A stretch of 32,500 bases of DNA from Theodoxus fluviatilis (GCA_034096865.1 JAWQFJ010017586.1:55001-87500), one strand, 5' to 3'; positions 12,251 to 23,084 are shown, counted from the first letter of the stretch. The notes: a model not told the origin generated them from the sequence alone. A program made the numbers and translations.

Positions 12251-12253
12251 CTA
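12251..12253 (-). other. Single in-frame UAG between ORF1 and ORF2
   Basis: The ORF1 stop (TAG, 12253-12251) is in the same frame as ORF2. The next 36 codons to the TTG at 12142 are open and lack ATG, and the APE N-terminal motif begins only about 26 codons after the stop. The context is AGA AGA UAG GGA AGG GGC. In-frame UAG followed by a G-rich codon occurs at known readthrough junctions between structural and polymerase genes. It could equally be a private nonsense mutation in an element that normally encodes one fused protein. Confidence 0.6.
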
Positions 12254-13345
12254 TCTTCTTGGCCCCACACGTTCTTTGTTGCGGGGACGAAGCCTGCGAC
12301 CCTCGGTGTCACTGGCAGTATCCCCACCCTCAGCCTCAGCCTCGGCCTCGGCATGGTGTGGAGCGCGAGTTTCCGTATGCAGCACACCACCCTTGAAATA
12401 GGCTATCAAGCCCTGTGCTCGCGCTTGCTGTAGCTCCTGGCGCTGTTTCTGTGTTAAATCACCTGACACACCAATGCCTCTCTCTTTCAACTCCTTCCGA
12501 TGATTTATGATGGAGAACTTGACAGCAGTTCTGGCCACTTTGGCAATCAGAGGTCTCGCCTTGCCTCGGACTCTCTTTCCTATTCTGTGTGCACGGACGA
12601 TATCAGTCACCTGCAGTGGAGCCGTCAGCACGAGATTCACGATTTCGATGAACTTGCTTTCGCTGTCCTCACGCTCCTCGCCTTCACCTTCGGGGACTCC
12701 GTGCAGAATGACATTGTCGCGCCTGTCTCTGATTTCACGTTCTTCGAACTGATCTTCCAGCTTTTGAAACGCGTTCGAGAGCAAGTCAATCTGAATTTCT
12801 TGTTCGCTGATTTGGTTCTGGATAGCACTCAGATCCTTTTCTATGTTCTCTAATTTTTCACTCATGCTACTAATATCCTTCCGCAACCCAAGAATCTCAG
12901 ACTTCATTCCTGCTTCCATCTCATTCATCCGTTGCACCAGCCTCTCCCCCAGTGCGTCAACAACTTTGCTAACATCTTCTAATTCGCAAGGTCCCGGGTT
13001 CTGTTCGATGTCGTTGCATTGCAGTAGAATGTTTCCCTGATGCACAACGTAGCACACAGAAGTTCCACTTTCAATGCGTGGTATCACACCAAGATTTCCA
13101 CCCATCATTCCAACAGCAAGACTCCTCACACACGCGGAGGAGAGAATCGCCTGCCAGCCAAGCCCATACACCCACAGTGAGCAGACAAATAGGGTGCAAA
13201 TCATCATTCTAGCTGAGAAGTCAGTGTAAACGTCCCATCTAGAAACAGGGTTGTACGGCAAGACGTTCTGGCGAACACAGCGCGGTCGGCTGCACGCGTT
13301 GAACGCTCCAATGCGCCGCCGGTAGCATTCAGTGTCAACACCCAT
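12251..13345 (-). CDS. LINE-A ORF1: 2A-containing leader, coiled coil and RRM-like nucleic-acid-binding protein
   Basis: This is a 364-residue LINE structural protein that presumably binds element RNA and forms multimers in an RNP. The start ATG at 13345 has a good context (ACAATGG). Order: a basic N-terminus; a hydrophobic stretch at about 47-70 (MMICTLFVCSLWVYGLGW), membrane or signal-like; a 2A-like motif DIEQNPGP at 112-119; an acidic and hydrophobic heptad-rich coiled coil at about 123-205; an RRM-like region with NVILHGVPEG (211-220), IVRAHRIGKR (249-258) and PLIAKVARTAVKFSI (265-279); a Gln/Arg-rich segment ending in QELQQARAQG (303-312); an AEAEAEAEGG run; and a basic tail. The region after the 2A resembles L1-type ORF1p (coiled coil, RRM, C-terminal domain). 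If the 2A works, the ribosome releases a 118-residue hydrophobic leader and a 246-residue ORF1p that starts with Pro119. Confidence 0.85.
   Translation of the reverse strand: MGVDTECYRRRIGAFNACSRPRCVRQNVLPYNPVSRWDVYTDFSARMMICTLFVCSLWVYGLGWQAILSSACVRSLAVGMMGGNLGVIPRIESGTSVCYVVHQGNILLQCNDIEQNPGPCELEDVSKVVDALGERLVQRMNEMEAGMKSEILGLRKDISSMSEKLENIEKDLSAIQNQISEQEIQIDLLSNAFQKLEDQFEEREIRDRRDNVILHGVPEGEGEEREDSESKFIEIVNLVLTAPLQVTDIVRAHRIGKRVRGKARPLIAKVARTAVKFSIINHRKELKERGIGVSGDLTQKQRQELQQARAQGLIAYFKGGVLHTETRAPHHAEAEAEAEGGDTASDTEGRRLRPRNKERVGPRR
12989..13012 (-). other. 2A-like ribosome-skipping motif in ORF1
   Basis: Codons 112-119 of ORF1 read DIEQNPGP, an exact match to the D-[VI]-E-x-N-P-G-P core of 2A-like sequences, preceded by the hydrophobic stretch GNILLQCN. 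In known 2A sequences the peptide bond between the last Gly and Pro is not made, and translation resumes at Pro. Such motifs have been reported at the N-terminus of ORF1 in APE-type LINEs of marine invertebrates. Activity here is inferred. Confidence 0.85.
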
Positions 13346-13990
13346 TGTTGGGCCAATGTGCTAGCGTGGGGCGGAGAGACTTCACGCGCAAATCATGTGT
13401 TTAGAATAGCAATGTCAGTATGGAAGGACAATTCACTTAACTTACACACCACCACCCCGCCGCACGGCACCCACACAACAGGGTGCGAAACAACTGTTCA
13501 GCGCCGAAACAGATGCAGAGCACACCGGATATGAACACGCTCCAAACATAAGGCGACAAAATTAACAATAACACAAAAGTCAAAGCGAAGGCAAAAATTC
13601 ACGCACCTCCCATGTCACCAGTTTGTAGCAGGGCACAAGCACTAAAAACCCACGAACACTGTCCAGAGCTCCAATGTACACTGAACAGAGACGCAGTGCT
13701 AACCGGAGGTGAGCACTTTTCACGCACAATTCGAAGCAAGGTGGAAAAAAGGTGTTGCAAAGAGTCAAAATCAATGGAAACTCTACACTACTTACATCTC
13801 GCTCGTCTGCCGTATGATTCACACGCAACAGTCGACGAAATATATTCCCAGCGCTGCAACAGTCGCTAGGGCAAGACGGAGTGCTCGTCGTACGTGAACA
13901 CTCTCCACCCACAAGCCGAACCAAGGCAAAAAAGAGTTATTCCACGTCAAAATTGATAAAAATTCACACAACTCACGAGATAATGTTCTG
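13346..13990 (-). repeat. LINE-A 5' leader with four diverged tandem units of about 160-185 bp
   Basis: Four related segments are anchored on a shared core (CACGCGCAA at 13383, CAAACATAA at 13543, CACGCACAA at 13721, CACCCACAA at 13906), giving periods of 160, 178 and 185 bp. Each core is followed by A-rich sequence, a GTCA-containing element and a TTCAC or CTTAC box. Identity by eye is roughly 60-70%. The arrangement recalls monomer-type 5' UTRs of some LINEs, where units act as promoters; that role is inference. Confidence 0.55.
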
Positions 13991-14092
13991 TTCTCAATCA
14001 CCAGCAGAATAATCGATGAATTCACTGTCCATCAGTACCATCGACACAGACATCCACCGAAATCACTCTCTGCCTGCGGAGCTGCTCACAGT

Positions 14093-14122
14093 ACGTCCGA
14101 CCTCAACGATGTCTCGAGACAG

Positions 14123-14127
<5 letters not shown>
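14093..14127 (-). promoter_or_regulatory. LINE-A internal promoter: Inr plus DPE at the element's first base
   Basis: In sense orientation the (TC)n array ends in TCATTC (14127-14122), a full match to the arthropod-type initiator TCA[GT]T[CT]. Taking its A (14125) as +1, GGACGT lies at +28 to +33 (14098-14093), matching the downstream promoter element RGWCGT at its canonical position. Internal Inr/DPE promoters are established for jockey, Doc and I-type LINEs. This also fixes the 5' end of the element at the microsatellite border. Confidence 0.65.
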
Positions 14128-14178
<51 letters not shown>

Positions 14179-14468
14179 GAGAGAAAATGAGGAGAGAGAG
14201 AGAGAGATAGAGAGAGAGAGAATGGAGAGAGAGATTACAAAACGGAGAGAGCGAGAATGGAGAGAGAGAGAGAGAGAGAGAATGGAGAGAGAGAAAATGG
14301 AGAGATATAATGGAGAGAGAATGGAGAGAGATATACAAATTGAGAGAATGGAGAGAGAGAGAGAGAGGGAGAGAGAGAGAGAGAGAGAGATTGGAGAGAA
14401 AATGGGGGGAGGGAGAGAGAGAGAGAGAGAGAGAATGGAGAGAGAGATTACAAAATGAAGAGAGCGAG

Positions 14469-14512
<44 letters not shown>

Positions 14513-14647
14513 ATGGAGAGAGAGATTACAAAATGAAGAGAGCGAGAATGGAGAGAGAGAGAGAGAGAATGAAGAGAGAGAAAATGGAGAAATATAATGG
14601 AGAGAGAATGGAGAGAGAGATACAAATTGAGAGAATGGAGAGAGAGA

Positions 14648-14685
<38 letters not shown>

Positions 14686-14707
14686 GAGGGAGAGGGAGGG
14701 AGAGAGG

Positions 14708-14744
<37 letters not shown>
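14126..14744. repeat. Large (GA)n array with higher-order duplication
   Basis: About 620 bp of GA repeat with interspersed motifs. The block GATTACAAAA...GAGCGAGAATGG appears three times (about 14232, 14446, 14524). A longer block with AAATGGAGA, ATATAATGG and ATACAAATTGAGAG appears twice (about 14291-14360 and 14577-14645), showing duplication of units around 290 bp. It borders the 5' end of LINE-A. The Ser/Leu-rich frame at 14063-14863 minus is repeat translation. Confidence 0.95.
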
Positions 14745-16362
<1,618 letters not shown>

Positions 16363-16373
16363 TCTCTCTCTCC

Positions 16374-16475
16374 TGCGAAAGCGGATGTGGATACGAACTG
16401 CCTTATGTGAAAACTCCATTCAATCCCCGTCGTCATGGGCCGATGGCCTAACGAATAAAGCTTTCATTCGTTTTT
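16374..16475 (+). mobile_element. Truncated LINE-type 3' end inserted in (TC)n
   Basis: About 100 bp between (TC)n at 16361-16373 and TC-rich DNA from 16474. It carries GGCC-GAT-GGCC (16438-16448), AATAAA (16454-16459) and a TTTCATTCG tail, the same order as the LINE-A and half-LINE ends. No coding remnant is visible, so it is a 5'-truncated copy or a short non-autonomous element. Confidence 0.55.
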
Positions 16476-16513
16476 TCTCTCTCTCTGTGTCTCTCCTCTC
16501 TCTCTCTCTGTCT

Positions 16514-16554
<41 letters not shown>

Positions 16555-16556
16555 AC
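16474..16556. repeat. Imperfect (TC)n microsatellite
   Basis: TC-rich array with TG and CC interruptions, following directly on the 3' tail of the truncated element. Confidence 0.9.
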
Positions 16557-17770
16557 TACTTAGCGATGAGTCATCAGTCAGGCTGGTCGTGTGCTAGCGC
16601 AGCTCCGTATTGACAACAGTATCACTGGATTTTAAACGTCATATTCGAGGAGAAGCTACCCAACATACCCCGTTATGCGGTAAGAGAGCTTTCTGAGACG
16701 CGCCGTTTAGACAACTGGCACATTGAGTCAAATTCCGATTCTACAACAAGGAATTTGTTATGGGCGAGTCAATTACTGAGATACAGTGGCAGCGAGATCG
16801 CGTCGTTTGTACCTAGTCAGAGGAGTAGAAAATATCCGTCCAAGAAAGCGAGACTACAAATATCAGCAGCTATGTAGAAGCCGATGCCATGAAAGATCCG
16901 AATTTGTGAAATCTACAGTAGTTGGGATTAATCCTCCGCTTCAGCTGTACCCCCTATCTGCCCTCAGAATGGAATCGCCTAAAGCAGCGTGTGACCAAGA
17001 TGTGTCACGCAGCACACCTGTGACTCGCGAACGTGTCGCCGTGAAGCCCATGAGTCCCGTGGAACCTGAAACCACTGTTGCAACACTGTTTCCGTCAGAA
17101 CAGACACGCATGTATTTTTTTCCTGGGTAATCTCATTAAGCTCCACTGAAAAGACTATGAACAACACCTGCGTCAGTCGTGCTGCAGATGGCTCGAAAGC
17201 CACGGCACGAGAAATGCGTGCAGTGTGAACTAGTCGGTGTGATGTTCGTGTGCACAAATGACACAGAACAACTATTAGTTGGTAAGAGGAAGAAACACAT
17301 GTGGGTTCGTGTTCGCACGGTGTGATTGATTTATGTGCCGAACCTCTGAATTCGTGCAACTCGTGTTCGAAGTGCAGACAGGCATCCTACTGCACTGACT
17401 GCTTCGAAAGAACGGGACCTAACAAATGAGTTCCGTGACTGAGATTGTCAATCAGTGAAGTTTGTGGGTCGGAAGCACTGTTTGTTGCTTGTCTGCCCCG
17501 CCTATGAAAGATGCCCTTGAATGTCGGAATGACACAGTGAAATGTGAAATTCAGTGCATTTTATTCCATGATTGGAATTTTATTCCCAATAGCTAAACTG
17601 TTAGACAAACCAAAGCACTTTGGTAGTATATAATGATGTGCTCATAGTTTATTGTTGATGTCCCTTACTGTTGTGAGATTTAAACTTGTGTACACTAAGA
17701 CAGTATCAACTGATCTTTTACTACAGCAGTTTAAAGAAAATTCCAAACAATGTTGGTTTTCATCGTGATA
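16557..17770. other. No gene recognised
   Basis: Frames at 16786-17130 plus and 16979-17359 minus overlap and show no motif. I find no repeat or RNA gene. Confidence 0.5.
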
Positions 17771-17963
17771 TTCCTTCTCTCTCCCCTCCTCTCTTCCCTT
17801 CTCTCTCCCCTTTTCTCCAACCTTCTCTCTCCCCTCTCTCTTCCCTACTCTCCCCCCTTCTCTCTCCCCTCCTCTCTTCCCTACTCTCCCCCCTTCTCTC
17901 CCCCCTCCTCTCTTCCGTTCTCTTTCCCCTCTCTCTCCCCCCCCCCCCCCCTCTCTCCCCTTA
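17771..17963. repeat. Polypyrimidine minisatellite with a 15-C run
   Basis: About 190 bp of C/T on the plus strand, built from TCTCTTCCC and TCTCCCC modules with a recurring unit near 35 bp (TCTCTTCCCTACTCTCC occurs twice). A run of 15 C lies at 17937-17951. The purine strand has multiple G runs, so triplex or G-quadruplex formation is possible. Confidence 0.85.
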
Positions 17964-17979
17964 TTTAATCCCTTCTCTC

Positions 17980-18639
17980 TCTACTGCCGTGGCTAATGGC
18001 CACCGCGGATTTTATCCTCGCAGACGACACATTTCTGACAGACTCTGAAAGGAAAGCTCGAGTGTTTCAAAAACACCGTGGAGCCGCACTGTCTGCCGAC
18101 GTGAGAGGTGGACCTCGACAATGGGGAAGCAGGGAGAGAGGTCCAGTCATCGAACGGGGCAAGGTTCCCAAAGGAACGTTCCTACCTCGAAATTCGACCT
18201 GCGTGTCAGTGACGGTCCATTTCAACTCGTTTCCTCTCGATCCATTCCGAGTTATGGCCACATCTTGCTATATCGCGTTCAACAATCATTGTTCAGGTGC
18301 ATTGCGAACTCTTTCCTGAAACTCACACCACCCCTTTTCGGTGTGCCGATTCGAGTTCCGTCGCCTGAGCGAGAGAGGAAATCCGTCGCACTCAAGTCGC
18401 AAGAAGAAAATGGATGAGTTTTGTGTGTGTGTGATGACGTTGCTACGGCCGCGTCAACTGCTGTTAATTTGGAGTCCCCGGATTCTGACTTGATGAGTTG
18501 CGTGTCTCGTTCACTGCAGCACAAGGGTAGCGCGGTGTACAAGAGACGCGAACCAGCAATCACCTTCGAAATTCCCCCATCAATGCCCGAGCCTTACGCT
18601 CGCCATTGAAAACGACTCTCCCAATTCCTTTTGAACACT

Positions 18640-18642
<3 letters not shown>
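17980..18642. other. GC-richer stretch with open frames, unassigned
   Basis: Frames at 17996-18319 plus (107 codons) and 18421-18609 plus (62 codons) lie in DNA richer in CpG than its surroundings. The translations have no recognised domain. A host exon is possible, but I see no convincing splice pair. Confidence 0.3.
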
Positions 18643-18688
<46 letters not shown>

Positions 18689-18693
18689 GGAGG

Positions 18694-18762
<69 letters not shown>

Positions 18763-18856
18763 CTCTGGACACTGGACGCTGAGAGAGCTCGGGCTCCTAG
18801 TACTCGGGCTCGAACATTTTTTGTGGATGAGGGTGGTGGAGAGAGAGGGAGGGAGA

Positions 18857-18896
<40 letters not shown>

Positions 18897-18932
18897 TAGA
18901 GAGAGAAAGAGATAAAGAGAAATAGAGAAAGA

Positions 18933-18973
<41 letters not shown>
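18643..18973. repeat. Two (GA)n arrays around an 80-bp spacer
   Basis: GA array at about 18643-18759 with a short TTGGAGG interruption, then a spacer, then GA-rich DNA at 18838-18973 with GGGA, AAAGA and ATAGA variants. The Glu/Arg frames are repeat translation. Confidence 0.9.
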
Positions 18974-18975
<2 letters not shown>

Positions 18976-19443
18976 TGGGGGGAGAGAGGAAGGGAGAGGA
19001 GGGGGGAGCTCTGGAGTGCCTACGTCATGTCATACTAAAGTTTTTTTACGTCACGTGTTGCATCATTTCTGTGTTTCTGCATCATTCACTGAAGAAAGGC
19101 GTGTGCCCGAAAGCCTTTGATTTTGGTGTTGGTCGTGTGTTTTTTCTTATTTATAATTCCTTTTAAGAAGTGAGAGAGTCATGATGTAGCATTCAGACGG
19201 ACTGACAATCGCACGTCTGAGAAACGGAAGAAACATGTTAGATTGGAGGCCTGTTTTCGTCAGCGAATAAATCGCACAGCCAACATTTTGTTCACGCTCA
19301 AAAGTCGTTCACAAATAGGTTCGGACGGTCTGGAAACATTGGTATTTCTGAGAAACTGAGGACATTTTAATTAAATCACAGGTTTTCTTTCGTCATCAAA
19401 GAATTCATGCAGCCAGCATTCTTTCCATCCTCAAACTGTGTTC
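18974..19443. other. No gene recognised
   Basis: Contains a purine-rich border (18974-19013) and, at about 19088-19119, a hairpin-like CTGAAGA...GAAAGCCTTT sequence discussed in the findings. Nothing else is supportable. Confidence 0.45.
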
Positions 19444-19652
19444 ATGTAAGGGGATGGATGGCTGGAGTTTGACGGCCTATCAGCCTTGTAGGCTAAGTAA
19501 GGCCATTAAGCACGAAAGTCACTATAATAGTTTAGAGTAAGCACAAATCAAGTCACGATGTCCCTATTTATTCGCCTCTTACGAATCGTGTAGGGAGACG
19601 CGGTGTGTCTATTCTTTTAACTCCCACCCCACAGGGGGATTATGTAAGGGGA
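19444..19652 (-). mobile_element. SINE-like short retroposon (about 187 bp) with 11-bp target duplication
   Basis: The direct repeat ATGTAAGGGGA occurs at 19444-19454 and 19642-19652 and encloses 187 bp. In sense (minus) orientation the insert begins with CCCCCTGTGGGG, contains CGTAAGAGGCGA, and ends with the hairpin AGCCT-ACA-AGGCT, GATAGGCC and a short CCATCC tail next to the duplication. Tail plus duplication is the mark of target-primed insertion. I see no clear pol III A and B boxes, so the class (SINE or truncated LINE end) is not settled. Confidence 0.5.
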
Positions 19653-21547
19653 GTGTCATGATCAGTTCAGAGCTAAGGCATTCAAATGTGGTAATAAGCT
19701 CTTCGTTGCTGTTTTATTCCCCCACGAACTAACATTATTTCAAGATCAAAATCTCTGTCAAAACAACAATAATATGCTACCGATCGTTGTGCAAGCGTAC
19801 ATTTTGTAATTGCAACGGTTCAAGATCATGTTTGCAAGCACTAACCAAAGACCTGAAGAGTTATGCCTCACAAAAAGAGAGAAAGAGATGCATACAGCTC
19901 GTTAACTGGATGGTATCGATTGGTTAGGGATGAACACTAACAAGTTTAAGCCACTGTTGAAACAACCCGTCATTTTGCATCGGTATTGACGTCATCATCT
20001 AAATTTCACAGAAACTTGTTAATCGTCAAATGTGGTCCCCATAAGAAAAAGCTACATCCTTATGCAAGAATTTTCATTAAGTCGTCTGCTGTGTTTGTGT
20101 TGTGGTACAGCCGCACAGTTCGTTAATAATATGTGACCTGATCCTGCAGAAAGGACATATAATCGGATTTGAAAGAAAAAAGTTATTTTGTATGATGCAA
20201 AACTAGAGCTTCAAATCCATCAAGAGTGATAGAAATATGATGATTCAAAAAAAAGTTATAACATGAAGTGGTCGACTACCCACAAATAAGTCCTTTGCAG
20301 AAAACAGCCATTGAAGTTGACAGAGAAAGTAAGTGTCAACTTAGTTTTTAACGAAGGGGGTCAAAAGCGTTGTGCGAGGTCATTTAAAATCAGGATTAAA
20401 TGTGAGTGGGCAGAGCAGGTCTAAAAAACCCCAGACGATTTCAGAAATACGCTATGTCAGAAATACGTAATATGTAGCAGTTGCAATACCGTGGGAGAAA
20501 TCATATCTACTATTTACCCCACGCAGAATCGAAGCTCTTCAGACCACACGGGAAAGTAAACACCTCTCTAAAACCGATTTTGACCACTTTTTAATAAGGT
20601 TGTAATTATCTTCAAAACTCTCGGAGATGATAGAAAAATTGTCTCCGAAGCTAGAACGGACTTAAAATCAATTTTTAAAAAAATCAAATCACTTTACTTG
20701 CGTTCTCAGGCGTTTCGCTTCAGCGACGCTGGCTATAAACATTTTTCCAGATCAGATCACATACAAGTGTGAAGCCTTTCCCAGCAGTGAAACTATGAGG
20801 GTGTACTTGCGCTCACTGCTGTTGTCAACACAATATTCATTGCATGTTACAATAGGGGTGAAACAAACGCGCTATTGAGCTCGTTTCTCTCTGTGTTGTT
20901 GTGCATTTGCAGTCATTGACGACCCACGAATTATCTGTACGTTCGTTCTGGAAACTCTGCGAATTCCGACAGTCCGTTCTTGGTGGAGGTATAAATTGAA
21001 GACCTTCGTAGTGAGTAGAAAACGCATTGCAAGCATTTGATGTCAATCTGCCTGACATTCATAATCAAAATCATACGTGTATTAATGAAAACACACACAA
21101 CCCAATTCAACTACGACGTTAAATTCAGCATTCCATTACTACACTGCTCAGTCGTCAATGTCCCTCTCCTTGTCGTCGTCATCGATGTCATCTTTAATCT
21201 CGGTAAATGTCCTAGAATGTATTTCACGGACCACCATCCCTTTCTGTCTGTGCTTCTGCTTCTTCTGTTCCTTGTTTAACCCTTTCTGTCAATCTGAGAA
21301 GAACAGAGCTCTGAGCGTGGTGCGAAGCATTATAGGCAGGACACAACCTAACTCTTAGCGAGGTTCCTCTTGGTTTTGTAACTGTCAGAAACACAATTGA
21401 CAGAGATGGCACAATTTGCAATACCGTTAAAGATATGTCGCACGGTTCTGGCTTGATTTCGTCATTTTCTAGATGTTACCTTTTACAGTATGTTTAAAGC
21501 GATTGCATCACAATCCTCTAAGTCTCTGCTTACGTCTGCCTACTTTC
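19653..21547. other. No gene recognised
   Basis: AT-rich DNA with scattered stops in all frames. The longest frames are 60-80 codons (20837-21058 minus, 21037-21279 plus) without motifs. Confidence 0.5.
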
Positions 21548-21650
21548 CGCCTGCCTGCCTGCCTGCCTGCCTGTCTACTTGTCTGTCCGCCTGCCTACCT
21601 ACTTGCCTGCCTGCCTACTTGCCTCTCTGCCTGCCTGCCTGCATGTATAT
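21548..21650. repeat. (CCTG)n tetranucleotide array, imperfect
   Basis: About 100 bp of CCTG/CTGC with ACTT, TACC and TCTG interruptions. Confidence 0.9.
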
Positions 21651-22012
21651 CTGTCTAAATCTTTCTCCGCGACATATATCTAACAGAGCGAGACAGCCGA
21701 CAGTCTCAGAGGAACAAAAGCGAATTCATCGAGTGTCCCAACGCATGCATGTACCCAGCGCGTGAGATACCTTGCCCTGGCTTGGGGGCTGAGGGAGTAT
21801 TCAGTTGGAATGGCGGAGCATTCTGACGTCTTCCTAGAGCGTCAATCTCAATAATGCCCCTTCGACTCCGCATCAAATGTGCAGAACAAGTAGCACAAAT
21901 TGTAAGGCTTTTGGAATATTCGTATCCTCGGAACGGCTCCTCAAATGTCAAGTAATCATCAGAATACTCTTTGTGAACCAGTGATCCACGAAGGTTTTGA
22001 TTAAGCCGATGT
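21651..22012. other. No gene recognised
   Basis: Spacer between microsatellites. The minus frame at 21706-21951 has no motif. Confidence 0.45.
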
Positions 22013-22102
22013 CACACACACATACACAAACACACATACAAACATGCCCATTCGTATACCGAAAGACATACCGTTCATACATACACAAACGCACGCACAC
22101 AG

Positions 22103-22136
<34 letters not shown>

Positions 22137-22419
22137 ACACACATACATACATACATACATACACACACATATACATACACACACATATACATACATACAT
22201 ACATACATACATACATACATACATACATACATACATACATACATACATACATACATACATACATACATACATACATACATACATACACATACATACATAC
22301 ATACATACATACATACATACATACATACATACATACATACATACATACATACATACATACATACATGCATGCATGCATGCATGCATGCATGCATACATAC
22401 ATACATACATACATACCTA

Positions 22420-22479
<60 letters not shown>

Positions 22480-22591
22480 TGCATGCATGCATGCATGCAT
22501 GCATACATACATACATACATACATACATACATACATACATACATACATACATACATACATACATACATACATACATACATACATACATACA

Positions 22592-22620
<29 letters not shown>
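22013..22620. repeat. Compound (CA)n/(CATA)n/(CATG)n/(CGCA)n array
   Basis: Order: interrupted CA repeats (22013-22142), CATA (about 22140-22364), CATG (22365-22392), six CATA (to about 22416), CGCA (about 22422-22479), CATG (about 22478-22503), CATA (22504-22620). The (CATG) blocks are self-complementary and the CA and CGCA blocks alternate purine and pyrimidine. The His/Thr/Ile and Cys/Val/Met frames covering it are repeat translation. Confidence 0.95.
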
Positions 22621-22622
<2 letters not shown>

Positions 22623-22710
22623 CAAAACACTTTATTGCAGGAAATTGATTACATTCATCAAGAGCAATATCAAAGGAATGCAAGCGTTACCACCTTCCAC
22701 TTCGATGGAA
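22621..22710 (-). mobile_element. 90-bp island inside (CATA)n, possible retroposon 3' end
   Basis: Unique sequence splits the CATA array. On the minus strand it ends GTAATCAAT...TGCAATAAAGTG (AATAAA at 22636-22631) and passes within about ten bases into (TATG)n. CATA repeat also borders its other side. This resembles a 5'-truncated retroposon whose 3' end meets the simple repeat. AATGTAATCAAT is shared with the LINE-B 3' UTR. Confidence 0.35.
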
Positions 22711-23045
22711 CATACATACATACATACATACATACATACATACATACATACATACATACATACATACATACATACATACATACATACATACATACATACA
22801 TACATACATACATACATACATACATACATACATACATACATACATACATACATACATACATACATACATACATACATACATACATACATACATACATACA
22901 TACATACATACATACATACATACATACATACATACATACATACATACATACATACATACATACATACATACATACATACATACATACATACATACATACA
23001 TAAATACATACATACATACATGCCTATACATATACATAAACACAT

Positions 23046-23084
<39 letters not shown>

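Larger units (their letters stand above)
8650..14125 (-). mobile_element. LINE-A, apparently full-length APE-type non-LTR retrotransposon
   Basis: In sense order (right to left) the element has an Inr+DPE promoter at its first bases (14125), a leader with four diverged repeat units, ORF1, a single UAG, ORF2, a short 3' UTR with GGCC hairpin and AATAAA, and a (TTCG)n tail. The length is about 5.5 kb. ORF1 and ORF2 have no internal stop or frameshift, so the copy looks young or active. The domain order (APE endonuclease, RT, C-terminal CCHC knuckle) places it among APE-type LINEs of the broad CR1/Jockey/I assemblage; I do not assign a clade. Both ends abut (GA)n on the plus strand, that is (TC)n in sense orientation. 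A target-site duplication cannot be delimited inside the microsatellite. Confidence 0.9.

Noticed and set aside
12151..12390. 79-codon minus frame with an ATG just before ORF2, as a possible ORF2 start or third protein
   Set aside because: It is in a different frame from ORF2, ends before the APE motif is complete, and has no domain. It overlaps ORF1 out of frame and would need a frameshift.
22140..23000. CRISPR-like regular repeats
   Set aside because: A tetranucleotide microsatellite without spacers, in a eukaryotic sequence.
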